A DNA stretch of 64,000 bases, from positions 1 through 64,000 of the forward strand of contig NZ_JASCXJ010000019.1 in assembly GCF_030271535.1 (NCBI RefSeq), in the 5' to 3' direction. This stretch comes from Nocardiopsis sp. ATB16-24 (lineage in GTDB: Bacteria; Actinomycetota; Actinomycetes; Streptosporangiales; Streptosporangiaceae). Shown in pieces: positions 44,256 to 52,227 of this stretch; the stretch's first letter is position 1; every line of letters starts with the position of its first letter. Under the pieces are notes generated by a model. That model was given only the letters and a program-made list of their open reading frames with translations, was not told where the DNA came from and ran no database searches. The translations under genes and the position numbers were made by a program.

Positions 44256-45086
44256 CTAGGAGAGCTCCTCGTACAGGTCGGCGACGGCTTCGGCGGAGGC
44301 CCTGAGGTTCTCCAGCGACGCGAGCGACTGCTCCTGGGAGGAGTCGGAGGGAAGGTCTTCCAGCTCCGCCAGGAGTTCGTTCATCCTGCGGGTGGCGTCG
44401 GCGTCGGCGACACGTTCACGGGCCCTGCGGATCGCCTCGGCGTAGGAGGAGATCACCTCGACCCGCCTCGTGGCCCGGCTCCGTAGGGAACCGAGAGCCC
44501 GTTGGACCCGGGAGCGGGCCGCGGGGTCGGCCTTTCCGGAGGAGTCGATGTCCTCAAGGCGTCGGATGCCGTCGCCGACCTTGAACAGGTCGTTGGCGAT
44601 CTGCCATTGGACCGTGGGCAGGACGGCGTGGTTGTGAGCGTGGTCGATCAGACCGGAGTAGGGAGCCGGCAGACGGCTATCGAGGATGGTGTCGACGTCG
44701 GTGGCCGGCCGGTCGGCGACCTCACGCTCCTTCGGAGTCAGCGTGTCAAGGCAGATGTAGTCGTCGGGACAGGCATAGGCGAATCGGCGCTCGGGGTGGT
44801 CGAGCGGCCCGGGAAGGGCTTCACCGCGTCTCCGGTGCTCGAACGCGGTGGGAGCCGTCACGAAGAGGACGAGGACGGAGAGCATGCCGAGCCAGACCAG
44901 ACCGGCGACCACGGAGACCACGAGAACCGTCGACATGATCAGGGAAGCCCAGGCGAAACCACGAGCCGTGGCCATGTGCTCGTCGTGGTCTGCGTGAGCG
45001 CGGTCCAGGGGATTCCCGGTGATGCCCAGGGACCGCTCGACCTGGTCGAGGGCGAGCCCGGGACGGACGATGATGCGGGAGGTCAT
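44256..45086 (-). CDS. Hypothetical two-span membrane protein with helical tail (276 aa)
   Basis: Two hydrophobic segments lie at about residues 44-85, after a short N-terminal region MTSRIIVRPGLALDQVERSL. The rest is soluble and helical, ending in a long charged coiled-coil-like tail (AEAIRRARERVADADATRRM, SLENLRASAEAVADLYEEL). It lies 118 bases after the TPR membrane protein on the same strand, with no obvious terminator between them, so it may belong to the same operon. No family is recognised. Confidence 0.7.
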   Translation of the reverse strand: MTSRIIVRPGLALDQVERSLGITGNPLDRAHADHDEHMATARGFAWASLIMSTVLVVSVVAGLVWLGMLSVLVLFVTAPTAFEHRRRGEALPGPLDHPERRFAYACPDDYICLDTLTPKEREVADRPATDVDTILDSRLPAPYSGLIDHAHNHAVLPTVQWQIANDLFKVGDGIRRLEDIDSSGKADPAARSRVQRALGSLRSRATRRVEVISSYAEAIRRARERVADADATRRMNELLAELEDLPSDSSQEQSLASLENLRASAEAVADLYEELS

Positions 45087-45204
45087 GGTTCTTCCGGGGG
45101 GTTGTGTCGGGGGTGTTCGGTGCCGGACCCCCGGTGGCCGGGTGCGATCGGGGGTCCGGAAGTCGGTCCCCGCGGTACGGCACAGGGCGGACGGCGCCGT
45201 TGCG

Positions 45205-47262
45205 TCATCCAGGGAGCGGTTGGGTCGACCGCTCGCGCACGGTCACGCTACCCCGTGCCGCCGTCGTGGTGCCCGCGTGCGAAGGTTCGTCGGTCACGGG
45301 CCGGTCGGAGGAGAACGCGGGCTTCGGGTCCACACCGCGTTCGAACCACGATTTGCCCTCAGCGGCGATGCCTTCGAGGATGCGAAGCGTGTGGGAGAAC
45401 CCGGCGGCGTCCAGGTTGATCTCCGAACTCTCGCTCTGCGGCGACTCCTCCACGGTGTCGAGCGTGGGCACGTCGGACACCGGGATCTCCTGGGTCGGCC
45501 CGTTGGTCAGAGTGATGTTCAACGTGTAGCGGCGTGCGCTCTCGATCTCCACCTGGACGGAGGAGAGCGCGTCGAAGCGGTAGTTGTTCCGCTCGCTGCG
45601 CCGCCAACACCCCCGCTCGAAGTCGAGGTCGGCGGCGGCCTCACGTACCCCTTCGTCGGTGACCAGGAAGAGCCTGATCTCATACCTCGAATAGCGCCAA
45701 GGGCCCCGGCGCACATGGGCGGACTTGCAGGGCCGGTTCGGGGTCGGCAGGAAGGCGTGGGCGATCACCTCGTGCCAGGCCAGGCCGTAGTGCTTCAACA
45801 CCTCGTCGAGGATCAGCGTCTTGTCCGCGTCCAGCCAACCCTCCATCTCCTCCTCAGAGGGGCGTAGTGCCTCCAGTTTGTTCTTCCACCGCTCGTGCTC
45901 GGCTCGACGGGCGCCGATGATCTCCCGCCGCTCCTGCGACTGCTCACGGAAGCGTCGACGTTCGCTGTGGATCTTCAACCACAGGGGGACCGTGAACCTG
46001 GCGGTGACCGAGGCGAGGAGGACGCAGCCCACCGTGGCCACCGGGGCCTGCTGGAACGCCGAGGTCAGGGCCGACGCGGTCGCCACCACCAGAAGCAGGA
46101 ACAGGGTCGTGCACCGGAGTTTGGCCGCCGTGCTCACCTTGTGGACATCGCGCGGTTCCAGCGGCATCCCCTCGTTCCAGCGCGACCGCACGTCACGGAC
46201 CATGAACCGGATCAGCCAGCGCACCTGGTCGGCCCTGACACCGGTCTCCCGGTAGGTGCGAGTGACCTCGTCGCGCAGGTATCGGCGCACGCCCTTGGTG
46301 CCGTCCAGCCACGCGGCCCTGTCCGCGGGGTCGGGGGCGTAGGTGAAGAAGTAGTGGTCGAACGCCTCGTCCACCCGGTCGGCGAACCCGCCCTTGGGCG
46401 GTGACGAGGTGGAGCGCAGGTAGCCGTACGCGCGTTCCAAGGCGGCTCTGCGCCGGTGCTTGTGGTGCCATGAGCACAGGTCCCACGCCGCGGCCGGCCC
46501 CAGGGTCAGCATCGCCAGGCAGGAGGTCAAGGACAGGAAGTCGCCGTGGGTCAGAGCGGCCTTCATGATGAGCGCTATGGGTGTCAGGGTCGCCATGGCC
46601 AGAAGGAGCCCGCTGAAGACGTCCCATCCGGTGAAGGACGCGGACTCGGGGTGTCTGGCTCTGGCCGGTGCCGGTTCGGGCTCGAAGTAGGACCAGACAC
46701 GCTCGCGCCGGTCACGGGAAAAGCGTTTTTCCTGGGCGTTGCCTCGGACCTGGTTCCACAGACCCTGCTTCATGCCGCCGGTGAGGACCAGGCCGAGATG
46801 GCGCAGGATCAGAGTGCGCTGAACAGAGGGAAGGGCGCGCAGCCGGGTGATCGCGGTGTCGGAGTTCCCGCCGGAGCCGTCCACACAGGAGAGCAGGGCG
46901 AAGACCACGCTCAGGCCCTGCCCGTGCTCATCATGGCCCATCGACTCCGTCCGCGACTCCAGCTCTTTCAGGACGGCGCGGTCCCTTGTGCCCAGGTCTC
47001 GATAGGAGCGCTTGCTGAGGATGGCCAGGGCTCGGTGGAAATGCAACTCCGGGCCGTCCAGTCCTCGGGCATAGGCGCGTTCGAGATGCTCGCGTGCCTT
47101 ACCCGGGACGCCGGACTCCAGGTAACGAACGCCCACCTCGTAGATGTTCTCGGGCGGGTCGTCGGGGCCCACCACATAGACGTGGGAGTCGTGCATCTGC
47201 CCGACCTGCACTCCGACGAAGGAATGAGGGCCGGCCGTGTTGATGGTCTCGGGACCGCTCAC
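45205..47262 (-). CDS. TPR-like membrane protein with N-terminal amyloid-like motif (685 aa)
   Basis: The GTG at 47262 overlaps the upstream stop (GTGA). Residues 7-30 contain INTAGPHSFVGVQVGQ, sharing an NTA....VGVQ.G core with the adjacent nucleosidase. This resembles RHIM-like bacterial amyloid signalling motifs. TPR-like helices follow (ESGVPGKAREHLERAYARGL, then GPELHFHRALAILSKRSYR). Four membrane spans come next (about 214-235, 241-262, 384-402, 407-426), with a cytosolic region between and a soluble C-terminal half of charged helices and beta strands. A sensor or adaptor role is inferred. The C-terminal domain is not recognised. Confidence 0.75.
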   Translation of the reverse strand: MSGPETINTAGPHSFVGVQVGQMHDSHVYVVGPDDPPENIYEVGVRYLESGVPGKAREHLERAYARGLDGPELHFHRALAILSKRSYRDLGTRDRAVLKELESRTESMGHDEHGQGLSVVFALLSCVDGSGGNSDTAITRLRALPSVQRTLILRHLGLVLTGGMKQGLWNQVRGNAQEKRFSRDRRERVWSYFEPEPAPARARHPESASFTGWDVFSGLLLAMATLTPIALIMKAALTHGDFLSLTSCLAMLTLGPAAAWDLCSWHHKHRRRAALERAYGYLRSTSSPPKGGFADRVDEAFDHYFFTYAPDPADRAAWLDGTKGVRRYLRDEVTRTYRETGVRADQVRWLIRFMVRDVRSRWNEGMPLEPRDVHKVSTAAKLRCTTLFLLLVVATASALTSAFQQAPVATVGCVLLASVTARFTVPLWLKIHSERRRFREQSQERREIIGARRAEHERWKNKLEALRPSEEEMEGWLDADKTLILDEVLKHYGLAWHEVIAHAFLPTPNRPCKSAHVRRGPWRYSRYEIRLFLVTDEGVREAAADLDFERGCWRRSERNNYRFDALSSVQVEIESARRYTLNITLTNGPTQEIPVSDVPTLDTVEESPQSESSEINLDAAGFSHTLRILEGIAAEGKSWFERGVDPKPAFSSDRPVTDEPSHAGTTTAARGSVTVRERSTQPLPG

Positions 47263-48404
47263 GAGACCCCCTTGACCGCGGTGATCAGTGACGCGACCTT
47301 GGCGGCCAGCGACGTCAGGTCGCCGAGGAGCCCCATGAGTCGCTTCAGGGCCAGCAGGGAGGTCTTCCTGCTCTGGGGCGTGGCCTCCTCGACCCCCTTG
47401 CTCGCGATGTCGATCTCTTGGGAGGCGGCCTCGTGGGTCTCCGTGTCGATCCGCCCCGCGGAACGCTCTCGTGCCAGCTCCTCCCGCAGGGCCGAAATCC
47501 GGGCCGAGAGTTCCATGGGCTCGGGTCCGGGGGAGGCGAGCGACACATGGAACGTGCCGCCGCTGACGTGACCGGCCTGGACACCGACGCTGCCGTAGGC
47601 GGTGTTGGTGACGTCGCCGGAGTCGCGGGGGGTGTTGTTCTCGCGCATGGTGGGAGGCTCCTCTTCGACGAGTTCGGTGGCCAGTGCGAGGGCGAAGGCG
47701 GCGGCGTTCGCGGCGGCGAGCGGTTGCCACCTGCGGTCCGCCTCGGTGGCCTTGGTTCCGTCGGCCCGGTCGCTGATACCGCGCACGATCGCCACCGGGG
47801 AGCCGCTCAGGTGCCCGGCCTGGGCGACGCCGGCGCCCTCCATCTCGATGGCCAGCGCATCGTTGTAGGTCTGCCGGATCCATTCCGCCTCTCGGGAGAT
47901 GCGCGAGTTCTGCACGACCTCACCGGCGGCGATGGCCCCCATATGGGCCTGAGGAAGGGGGTGGTCCGATGGGCGGTGGCGGGCCCACTGGCCGACCCTG
48001 GCCAGGTGGGCGGCGGTCTGGCCGATCTCGTGCGCCGTTTCCCAGACCCGGGGCCGGGCCTTGAGACCGTCGTCCTCGCTGGTTCCGCCGTGGTAGGCGT
48101 ACACATGGGTGGCCACCACCACGTCGCCCAACGGCGGTGTGTCCCACAGGGCTCCGGCCACACCCACGAAGAGCAGTGCGGCGGGGGAGAACTCCTGGAT
48201 GGCCCGCTCGGCCAACACCGCGGACGGCTGGTTGCCCTTGCCCGTGAGCCCGAGGACCACACGCCCTCGACCGCCGGGCAGAGCGCCGATCTCGAACAAG
48301 GTACCTCGCGGGTGTCGGTGTGGTCGTGGAGAGTGGAGTCGCTCGCGCACGGCCTGGTATTCCAGGTTCAGGGCGGTCAGGACCACCACGAGATCGTTGC
48401 TCAT
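47259..48404 (-). CDS. PNP/MTAN-superfamily nucleosidase effector-like protein (381 aa)
   Basis: Residues 1-245 form a PNP_UDP/MTAN nucleosidase domain. All three catalytic acids of MTAN are recognisable: Glu15 (ALNLEYQAV), Glu189 (IEMEGAG) and Asp212 (GISDRADG). Residues 266-288 carry TNTAYGSVGVQAGH, matching the N-terminal motif of the neighbouring TPR protein. The tail is coiled coil plus a hydrophobic helix (LTSLAAKVASLITAV). PNP-family ATP nucleosidases act as antiphage effectors that destroy nucleotides, so a suicide effector is the leading inference, but ordinary MTAN-like activity is not excluded. ATG and GTG overlaps on both sides show tight coupling. Confidence 0.82.
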   Translation of the reverse strand: MSNDLVVVLTALNLEYQAVRERLHSPRPHRHPRGTLFEIGALPGGRGRVVLGLTGKGNQPSAVLAERAIQEFSPAALLFVGVAGALWDTPPLGDVVVATHVYAYHGGTSEDDGLKARPRVWETAHEIGQTAAHLARVGQWARHRPSDHPLPQAHMGAIAAGEVVQNSRISREAEWIRQTYNDALAIEMEGAGVAQAGHLSGSPVAIVRGISDRADGTKATEADRRWQPLAAANAAAFALALATELVEEEPPTMRENNTPRDSGDVTNTAYGSVGVQAGHVSGGTFHVSLASPGPEPMELSARISALREELARERSAGRIDTETHEAASQEIDIASKGVEEATPQSRKTSLLALKRLMGLLGDLTSLAAKVASLITAVKGVS

Positions 48405-49132
48405 CGCGCTTCCTCGTTCCGGGTCGGGGGCAGGGGCCGCAGGATCGGTGGGCGTAGTTCCTGCTGGGGACCGGCTCGGAAGAGGCGGGCGGGGCGGCCC
48501 CCGGTGGTGCGACGGTCCGTGTTGAGCGGGATGAGGAAACCGGGCACCGACTGGACCTTGCGGTAGAAGTTGCGCGGGTCGAGGTCGAAGCCCCAGACCG
48601 CTTCGTAGACCCGTTGGAGTTCGGCGATGGTGAAGGTCGGGGCACAGAAGGCCGTGGCCAGCGCGGTGTGCTCGATCTTGGTGCGGGCGCGCTCCAGCCC
48701 GTCGTCGAGGATCTTTCGGTGGTCGAAGGCGAGGGTTCGACCACCGGTGATGACCTCCTCGACGGGGAGCCAGGAGGCGGCGGAGGCGTCGGTACCGGCT
48801 TCGGGTTCGGGCAGGCCGGGGGCGATGGCGAGGTAGGCGACGGAGACGATGCGCCCCCGTGGGTCGCGGCCTGGGCGGCCGTAGGCGCCCAGTTGCTCCA
48901 GGTGGAGTTCTGTGGCGTCGAGGCCGGCCTCTTCCCGGAGTTCTCTGCGAGCGGCGTCGAAGATGTCCTCGCCGGCGTCCGCGATGAATCCGCCGGGAAG
49001 GGCGAGTTCGCCCTTGTAGGGCTCGATGCCCCTCTCGATGAGAAGGACGTGCAGGGCCGAGGCGCGCAGGGTGAGGATCACCAGGTCGACGGTGAGCAGT
49101 ACGGGGGGTGGTCGCCAGGTTTCGTTCGGCAT
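48401..49132 (-). CDS. NrtR-like NUDIX protein with winged-helix tail (243 aa)
   Basis: A NUDIX domain with GGFIADAGEDIFDAARRELR and EEAG (about residues 46-70) is followed by a winged-helix-like C-terminus (FTIAELQRVYEAVWGFDLDP, then RNFYRKV). That combination is the NrtR architecture of ADP-ribose-responsive regulators of NAD metabolism. The NUDIX box appears intact, so it may also be an enzyme. Its stop overlaps the PNP gene's ATG. It is the first gene of the operon, and the operator just upstream may be its own binding site. A role in sensing or clearing nucleotides made by the PNP effector is inferred. Confidence 0.82.
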   Translation of the reverse strand: MPNETWRPPPVLLTVDLVILTLRASALHVLLIERGIEPYKGELALPGGFIADAGEDIFDAARRELREEAGLDATELHLEQLGAYGRPGRDPRGRIVSVAYLAIAPGLPEPEAGTDASAASWLPVEEVITGGRTLAFDHRKILDDGLERARTKIEHTALATAFCAPTFTIAELQRVYEAVWGFDLDPRNFYRKVQSVPGFLIPLNTDRRTTGGRPARLFRAGPQQELRPPILRPLPPTRNEEAR

Positions 49133-49139
49133 GGGCCCG

Positions 49140-49168
49140 AGCGTAGCTTCTTGTCAGATCGACAGGAA
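49140..49168 (-). promoter_or_regulatory. Candidate operator and -10 of the NUDIX-PNP-TPR operon
   Basis: A 21-bp imperfect palindrome, TTCTTGTC with spacer AGATC and then GACAGGAA (49148-49168), lies just upstream of a TACGCT -10 (49145-49140 on the minus strand). The -10 ends 7 bases before the ATG at 49132, implying a leaderless mRNA. Autorepression by the NrtR-like protein is inferred. Confidence 0.55.
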
Positions 49169-49657
49169 GGGTTTTCGGGAAATTGGTGCAGGTGAACGCT
49201 GGGGTTTATGAGGTGTAGAAAGTGGCCTTGTGGGGCTGGTGAGCCAGAGGTCGGCACGGGGGCGAACACCACGGAGGGGGATGGTCGGGAGCGGAGGGGC
49301 TGTGACCAGGCACAGTTGGAAGAAGGTGGTGACCGGGCACAGCGGTGTCTGTTATCGGGGCGGCTGGAAAATTTGCCGGTATGCGTTGTGGCATCACGAT
49401 TGAGAGTGCCCTGGCGTCCCTGGCGGTCGACGCGCCGGTTAAGCGTCGACCTGGTACTCCTAGGATCGTCGCGCGGGCCCCACGATGTGGCTGATGCGCG
49501 ACTGTTCGTTCAGGTGGACCTGGACGTTTCCGTTGCCCACTTCTCCTGCCGGGCGCGCAGCTACGGCTTCGTTGGTGTGCCCGCTTCTCTCCCCACTTCT
49601 CCGTTGATCCGTTGTACCGCACGCACCGGTCCTCTCCACCCATTTGTCGACCTGGCC
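49169..49657. other. Intergenic region without supportable genes
   Basis: About 490 bases between the NUDIX operon promoter and the paralogue remnant. The open frame that crosses it shows no family resemblance before about 49650 and is not called. Confidence 0.45.
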
Positions 49658-49975
49658 TGCCCGACCTGTGGACGCTCCTTTTGTCGCGACCGCAGCGTTC
49701 AACACCTTCCGTGTCTGGGAGGGCACTGTTCCGAGTCCTCACGCGAACATGCCCAGACCGTGCGGGTCCAGGCTCTCCGCCGCCGCCTGCTCGCCTACTT
49801 CGGCGAGACCACCCAGTCCTTCTGGATCGCGACGGCCTCCCGTCTGGTCGAAGCCCACGATGTCGATGCCCTCTTGCTGAGGATGTGGCCGCACATCGAC
49901 CCGCTCGTCCCTGGTCGTACGCCTGACACGAGGTGTTCTCAGGATGGCATCTCTCAGCGCGGTCCTAAGGGATAA
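49658..49975 (+). pseudogene. Remnant paralogue of the TQSFW-motif protein
   Basis: The C-terminal conserved part of the 31366-31812 protein recurs here: CPTCGRSFCRDRSVQHLPCL, then LGGH, GETTQSFWIAT and EAHDVDALLLRMW. The frame is open far upstream, but that sequence is unrelated and no ribosome site or start sits at the homologous position. An N-terminally replaced or truncated copy is inferred. It directly precedes the CRISPR remnant. Confidence 0.65.
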
Positions 49976-49993
49976 AGTCGCTGATGAGCTGGC

Positions 49994-50141
49994 TTTCTCC
50001 CCACGCACGTGGGGATGGTCCGCGTTGGAGTACATGTCCCAGAGCCTGGGCAGGTTTCTCCCCGCGCACGTGGGGATGGTCCTTTGCGACTAGGCGCGTA
50101 GTCCGACTGCCTTGTGCTCCCCGCGCACGCGGGGATGGGTG
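49994..50141 (+). CRISPR. Three-repeat, two-spacer I-E-type CRISPR remnant
   Basis: Repeats of 28 bases share the core CTCCCC(A/G)CGCACG(T/C)GGGGATGG at 49994, 50055 and 50114, with spacers of 33 and 31 bases. The consensus matches the actinobacterial type I-E repeat GTGCTCCCCGCGCACGCGGG. Repeats 1 and 2 begin TTT instead of GTG, and repeat 3 is degenerate at its end (GGGTGC for GGTCC). No cas genes are in the window, so it is orphan and probably decaying. Confidence 0.85.
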
Positions 50142-50302
50142 CTACTAAGGTGCTTAGGGGAAGTGTTCGGAGGGCTGCTCTCCGAGCATGCCGATGCTCC
50201 AACTGCGGTGGCAATTGCTTCTCCGAGCACATGGGGCGGAGCCCGCCCATCACATCTCTTTCTCTGGGCCGGTTGGAACGACGACAACGAACGCTGGGAG
50301 CT

Positions 50303-51517
50303 ATGCACAAGCGCTTGCTGGAAATCGAAGTTCAGAACTTCCGCAGTCTGCGCCAAGTCAGTGTCCCGCTTGGCCCGCTCAACGTGTTGGTCGGGCCCAA
50401 CGGGGCAGGCAAGAGCAACGTGCTGGACGTCTTCAGGTTCCTGGCCGACATCATCCAAACCGACATCGAGCCCGCGCTCGCAGCGCGTGGTGGGTTCGAG
50501 AGCACGGCGTTTCGTGGCGGGAATAGGACTCCCTCCAACATTCGCGTTCGGCTCAAAGCGACATGGACGAAACACAGCAGCCCCAACGCACCCGACGAGT
50601 ATGCGCTTCAGATCACGAGACGTCGCAGGGAGGGCAGGGAAACCCTCTCTCGGCAGGAGAGTTTCCAGTTCAAGAGAACCAAAGGCCGCGGACGGCGTAT
50701 CACCATCCAGGGTGAGAAGGCCCAGGTCGTGGACACGCGTAAAAGCGAGGACGAAGACCCGATCACCCACTCAATCGGCCTGCAACGCTTCAGTAGCGGT
50801 TTGTCGACCCTTCCTCGTCTGAGTGATGATGCCGGGGGCACTGAGGTGGTGGCCTTGGCTGAAGGACTTGCGGAGTTTCGTGTTTTCGACGTGGATGTGG
50901 CTTCGGCTCGATTTCCCTCGCGTTTCCCCTCACACGCACTCCCAGGAACTGCCCTTTTCGAGGACGCTTCGAACCTCGCGCTTTTTCTGTTCATGCTCAA
51001 GAGAAACGATTTGGAGGCATGGAAGCGTCTGGTGAACGATGCCAGGGAAGTGCTTCCACAACTCCAAAGCATCGATTTCGAGTTTCCTTCTGGAGCGGCA
51101 CGCGAGGTCATCGTGGTTCTCCATGAAAGTGGCCTCCGTGTGCCCACCGAACTGGCGGACGCCTCCTACGGAACCATCCGGCTCCTCGATCTCCTCGCAC
51201 TTTTGTACGATCCACGTCCACCAGCCCTGACCTGCATTGAAGAGATCGACCATGGGCTCCATCCTCAAGCCCTGGAACTCCTCGTGGAACGGATACGTGA
51301 GGCGAGTGAACGTACCCAGTTCCTCATAGCGACCCATTCGCCGGCTTTGGCTGACAGACTCAGGCCGGACGAGCTCCTCGTCTGTGAGCGGGACAGTGAT
51401 GGAGCGTCCCGGATCCCGGCTGTCACACGGGGGCAACTGGAGGCTGTCGTGGAACGAAGCGAAGGTCTTCCCCTGGGTGAACTGTGGTTTTCGGGAGTGC
51501 TGGGCGGTGGTCTGTGA
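50303..51517 (+). CDS. AAA/ABC-like ATPase of a two-gene defence-type module (404 aa)
   Basis: An SMC/OLD-like ATPase with EIEVQNFRSL, Walker A GPNGAGKSN (about residue 34), a long coiled or insert region, a signature-like SYGTIRLLDLLALL (about 295), Walker B CIEEIDHGLHP and the H-loop ATHSPALADRL. GGGAG lies 3 bases before the ATG at 50303. The downstream gene overlaps by 4 bases. ATPases of this class paired with small TOPRIM-like proteins form antiphage modules such as PARIS and OLD-like systems. Composition is lower in GC than average, hinting at transfer. Confidence 0.85.
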   Translation: MHKRLLEIEVQNFRSLRQVSVPLGPLNVLVGPNGAGKSNVLDVFRFLADIIQTDIEPALAARGGFESTAFRGGNRTPSNIRVRLKATWTKHSSPNAPDEYALQITRRRREGRETLSRQESFQFKRTKGRGRRITIQGEKAQVVDTRKSEDEDPITHSIGLQRFSSGLSTLPRLSDDAGGTEVVALAEGLAEFRVFDVDVASARFPSRFPSHALPGTALFEDASNLALFLFMLKRNDLEAWKRLVNDAREVLPQLQSIDFEFPSGAAREVIVVLHESGLRVPTELADASYGTIRLLDLLALLYDPRPPALTCIEEIDHGLHPQALELLVERIREASERTQFLIATHSPALADRLRPDELLVCERDSDGASRIPAVTRGQLEAVVERSEGLPLGELWFSGVLGGGL

Positions 51518-52194
51518 GTGGCCGTCACCCCAAGCGAGGTAAGGGCCGAGCCCACTCCGTCGTGGTCATTGCCGGGGAGGACCGCAACGACCGTGAAAGC
51601 CTGAAGATCCTTCTGGAGGAGAAAAGGCCCGGCCTACGCGGAAGCATCGTGCAGATTCGAGACACGGTCCGACTGCACAGGGCCACGGGAACGAACCTCA
51701 CCAAAAGGGTCCGTTCGATTATCAACAAAGCAGAGGGTGTCGCCGAGAAACACGGCCCTGGAACCCGAGTCGCCTGCCTCTACGTACATGAGGACTTCGA
51801 TGCGGTCGACGGTCCGGCCCACGTGGAAGCCCATCGGCGTGTGGAGCAGGAAATCCATAGGCAACTGGGCCATGGACACTATGTTCTGGCGGTTGCCGAG
51901 ATGGAGGCGTGGATGCTCCTCTTCCCTGAAGCGTTGCCCGCGGTGATGCAGGCGTGGAAACTTCCCGCCAAGCGCCTGGGCAAAGACACCGGCCGGTTTC
52001 CCGATCCCAAAGGGATCCTCATGCGTGAGGTTTCCAAAGCCGCAGGGCGCCGCTATTCCAAGTCCGACGCACCCGCTGTATTCCGGGCCATTGTCGAGGG
52101 CGGACACTTGGAAAAACCACGTGGGATGAACAGTCCCTGGAAGCGCTTCTGGCAGGATGTCGAGAAGTGCGGACAAGAACACTTCCGCAGGTAA
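51514..52194 (+). CDS. DUF4276/TOPRIM-like partner protein (226 aa)
   Basis: A probable TOPRIM-fold protein: VVVIAGEDRNDRESLKILLE holds the first acidic motif, and CLYVHEDFDAVDG holds a DxD-like motif. VAEMEAWMLLFPEALP is typical of DUF4276-like families. The GTG start overlaps the ATPase stop (GTGA), so the two act together. By analogy with PARIS (AriA-AriB) the TOPRIM protein would be the nuclease effector and the ATPase its sensor, but whether it cuts DNA or tRNA is unknown. N-terminal residues are basic (VSGRHPKRGKGRAHS). Confidence 0.78.
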   Translation: MSGRHPKRGKGRAHSVVVIAGEDRNDRESLKILLEEKRPGLRGSIVQIRDTVRLHRATGTNLTKRVRSIINKAEGVAEKHGPGTRVACLYVHEDFDAVDGPAHVEAHRRVEQEIHRQLGHGHYVLAVAEMEAWMLLFPEALPAVMQAWKLPAKRLGKDTGRFPDPKGILMREVSKAAGRRYSKSDAPAVFRAIVEGGHLEKPRGMNSPWKRFWQDVEKCGQEHFRR

Positions 52195-52227
52195 TGGCCT
52201 TAGTGCTCCATTCGTAGATCCGGTTTG

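Noticed and set aside
49208-49657. The N-terminal part of the long frame that ends at 49975
   Set aside because: Unlike any protein and unrelated to the intact paralogue, so only the C-terminal homologous part is annotated, as a remnant.
49954-50310. Minus-strand open frame rich in PRARGE and HPRVRGEH-like repeats
   Set aside because: This is the translated shadow of the CRISPR repeats, a well-known false gene.
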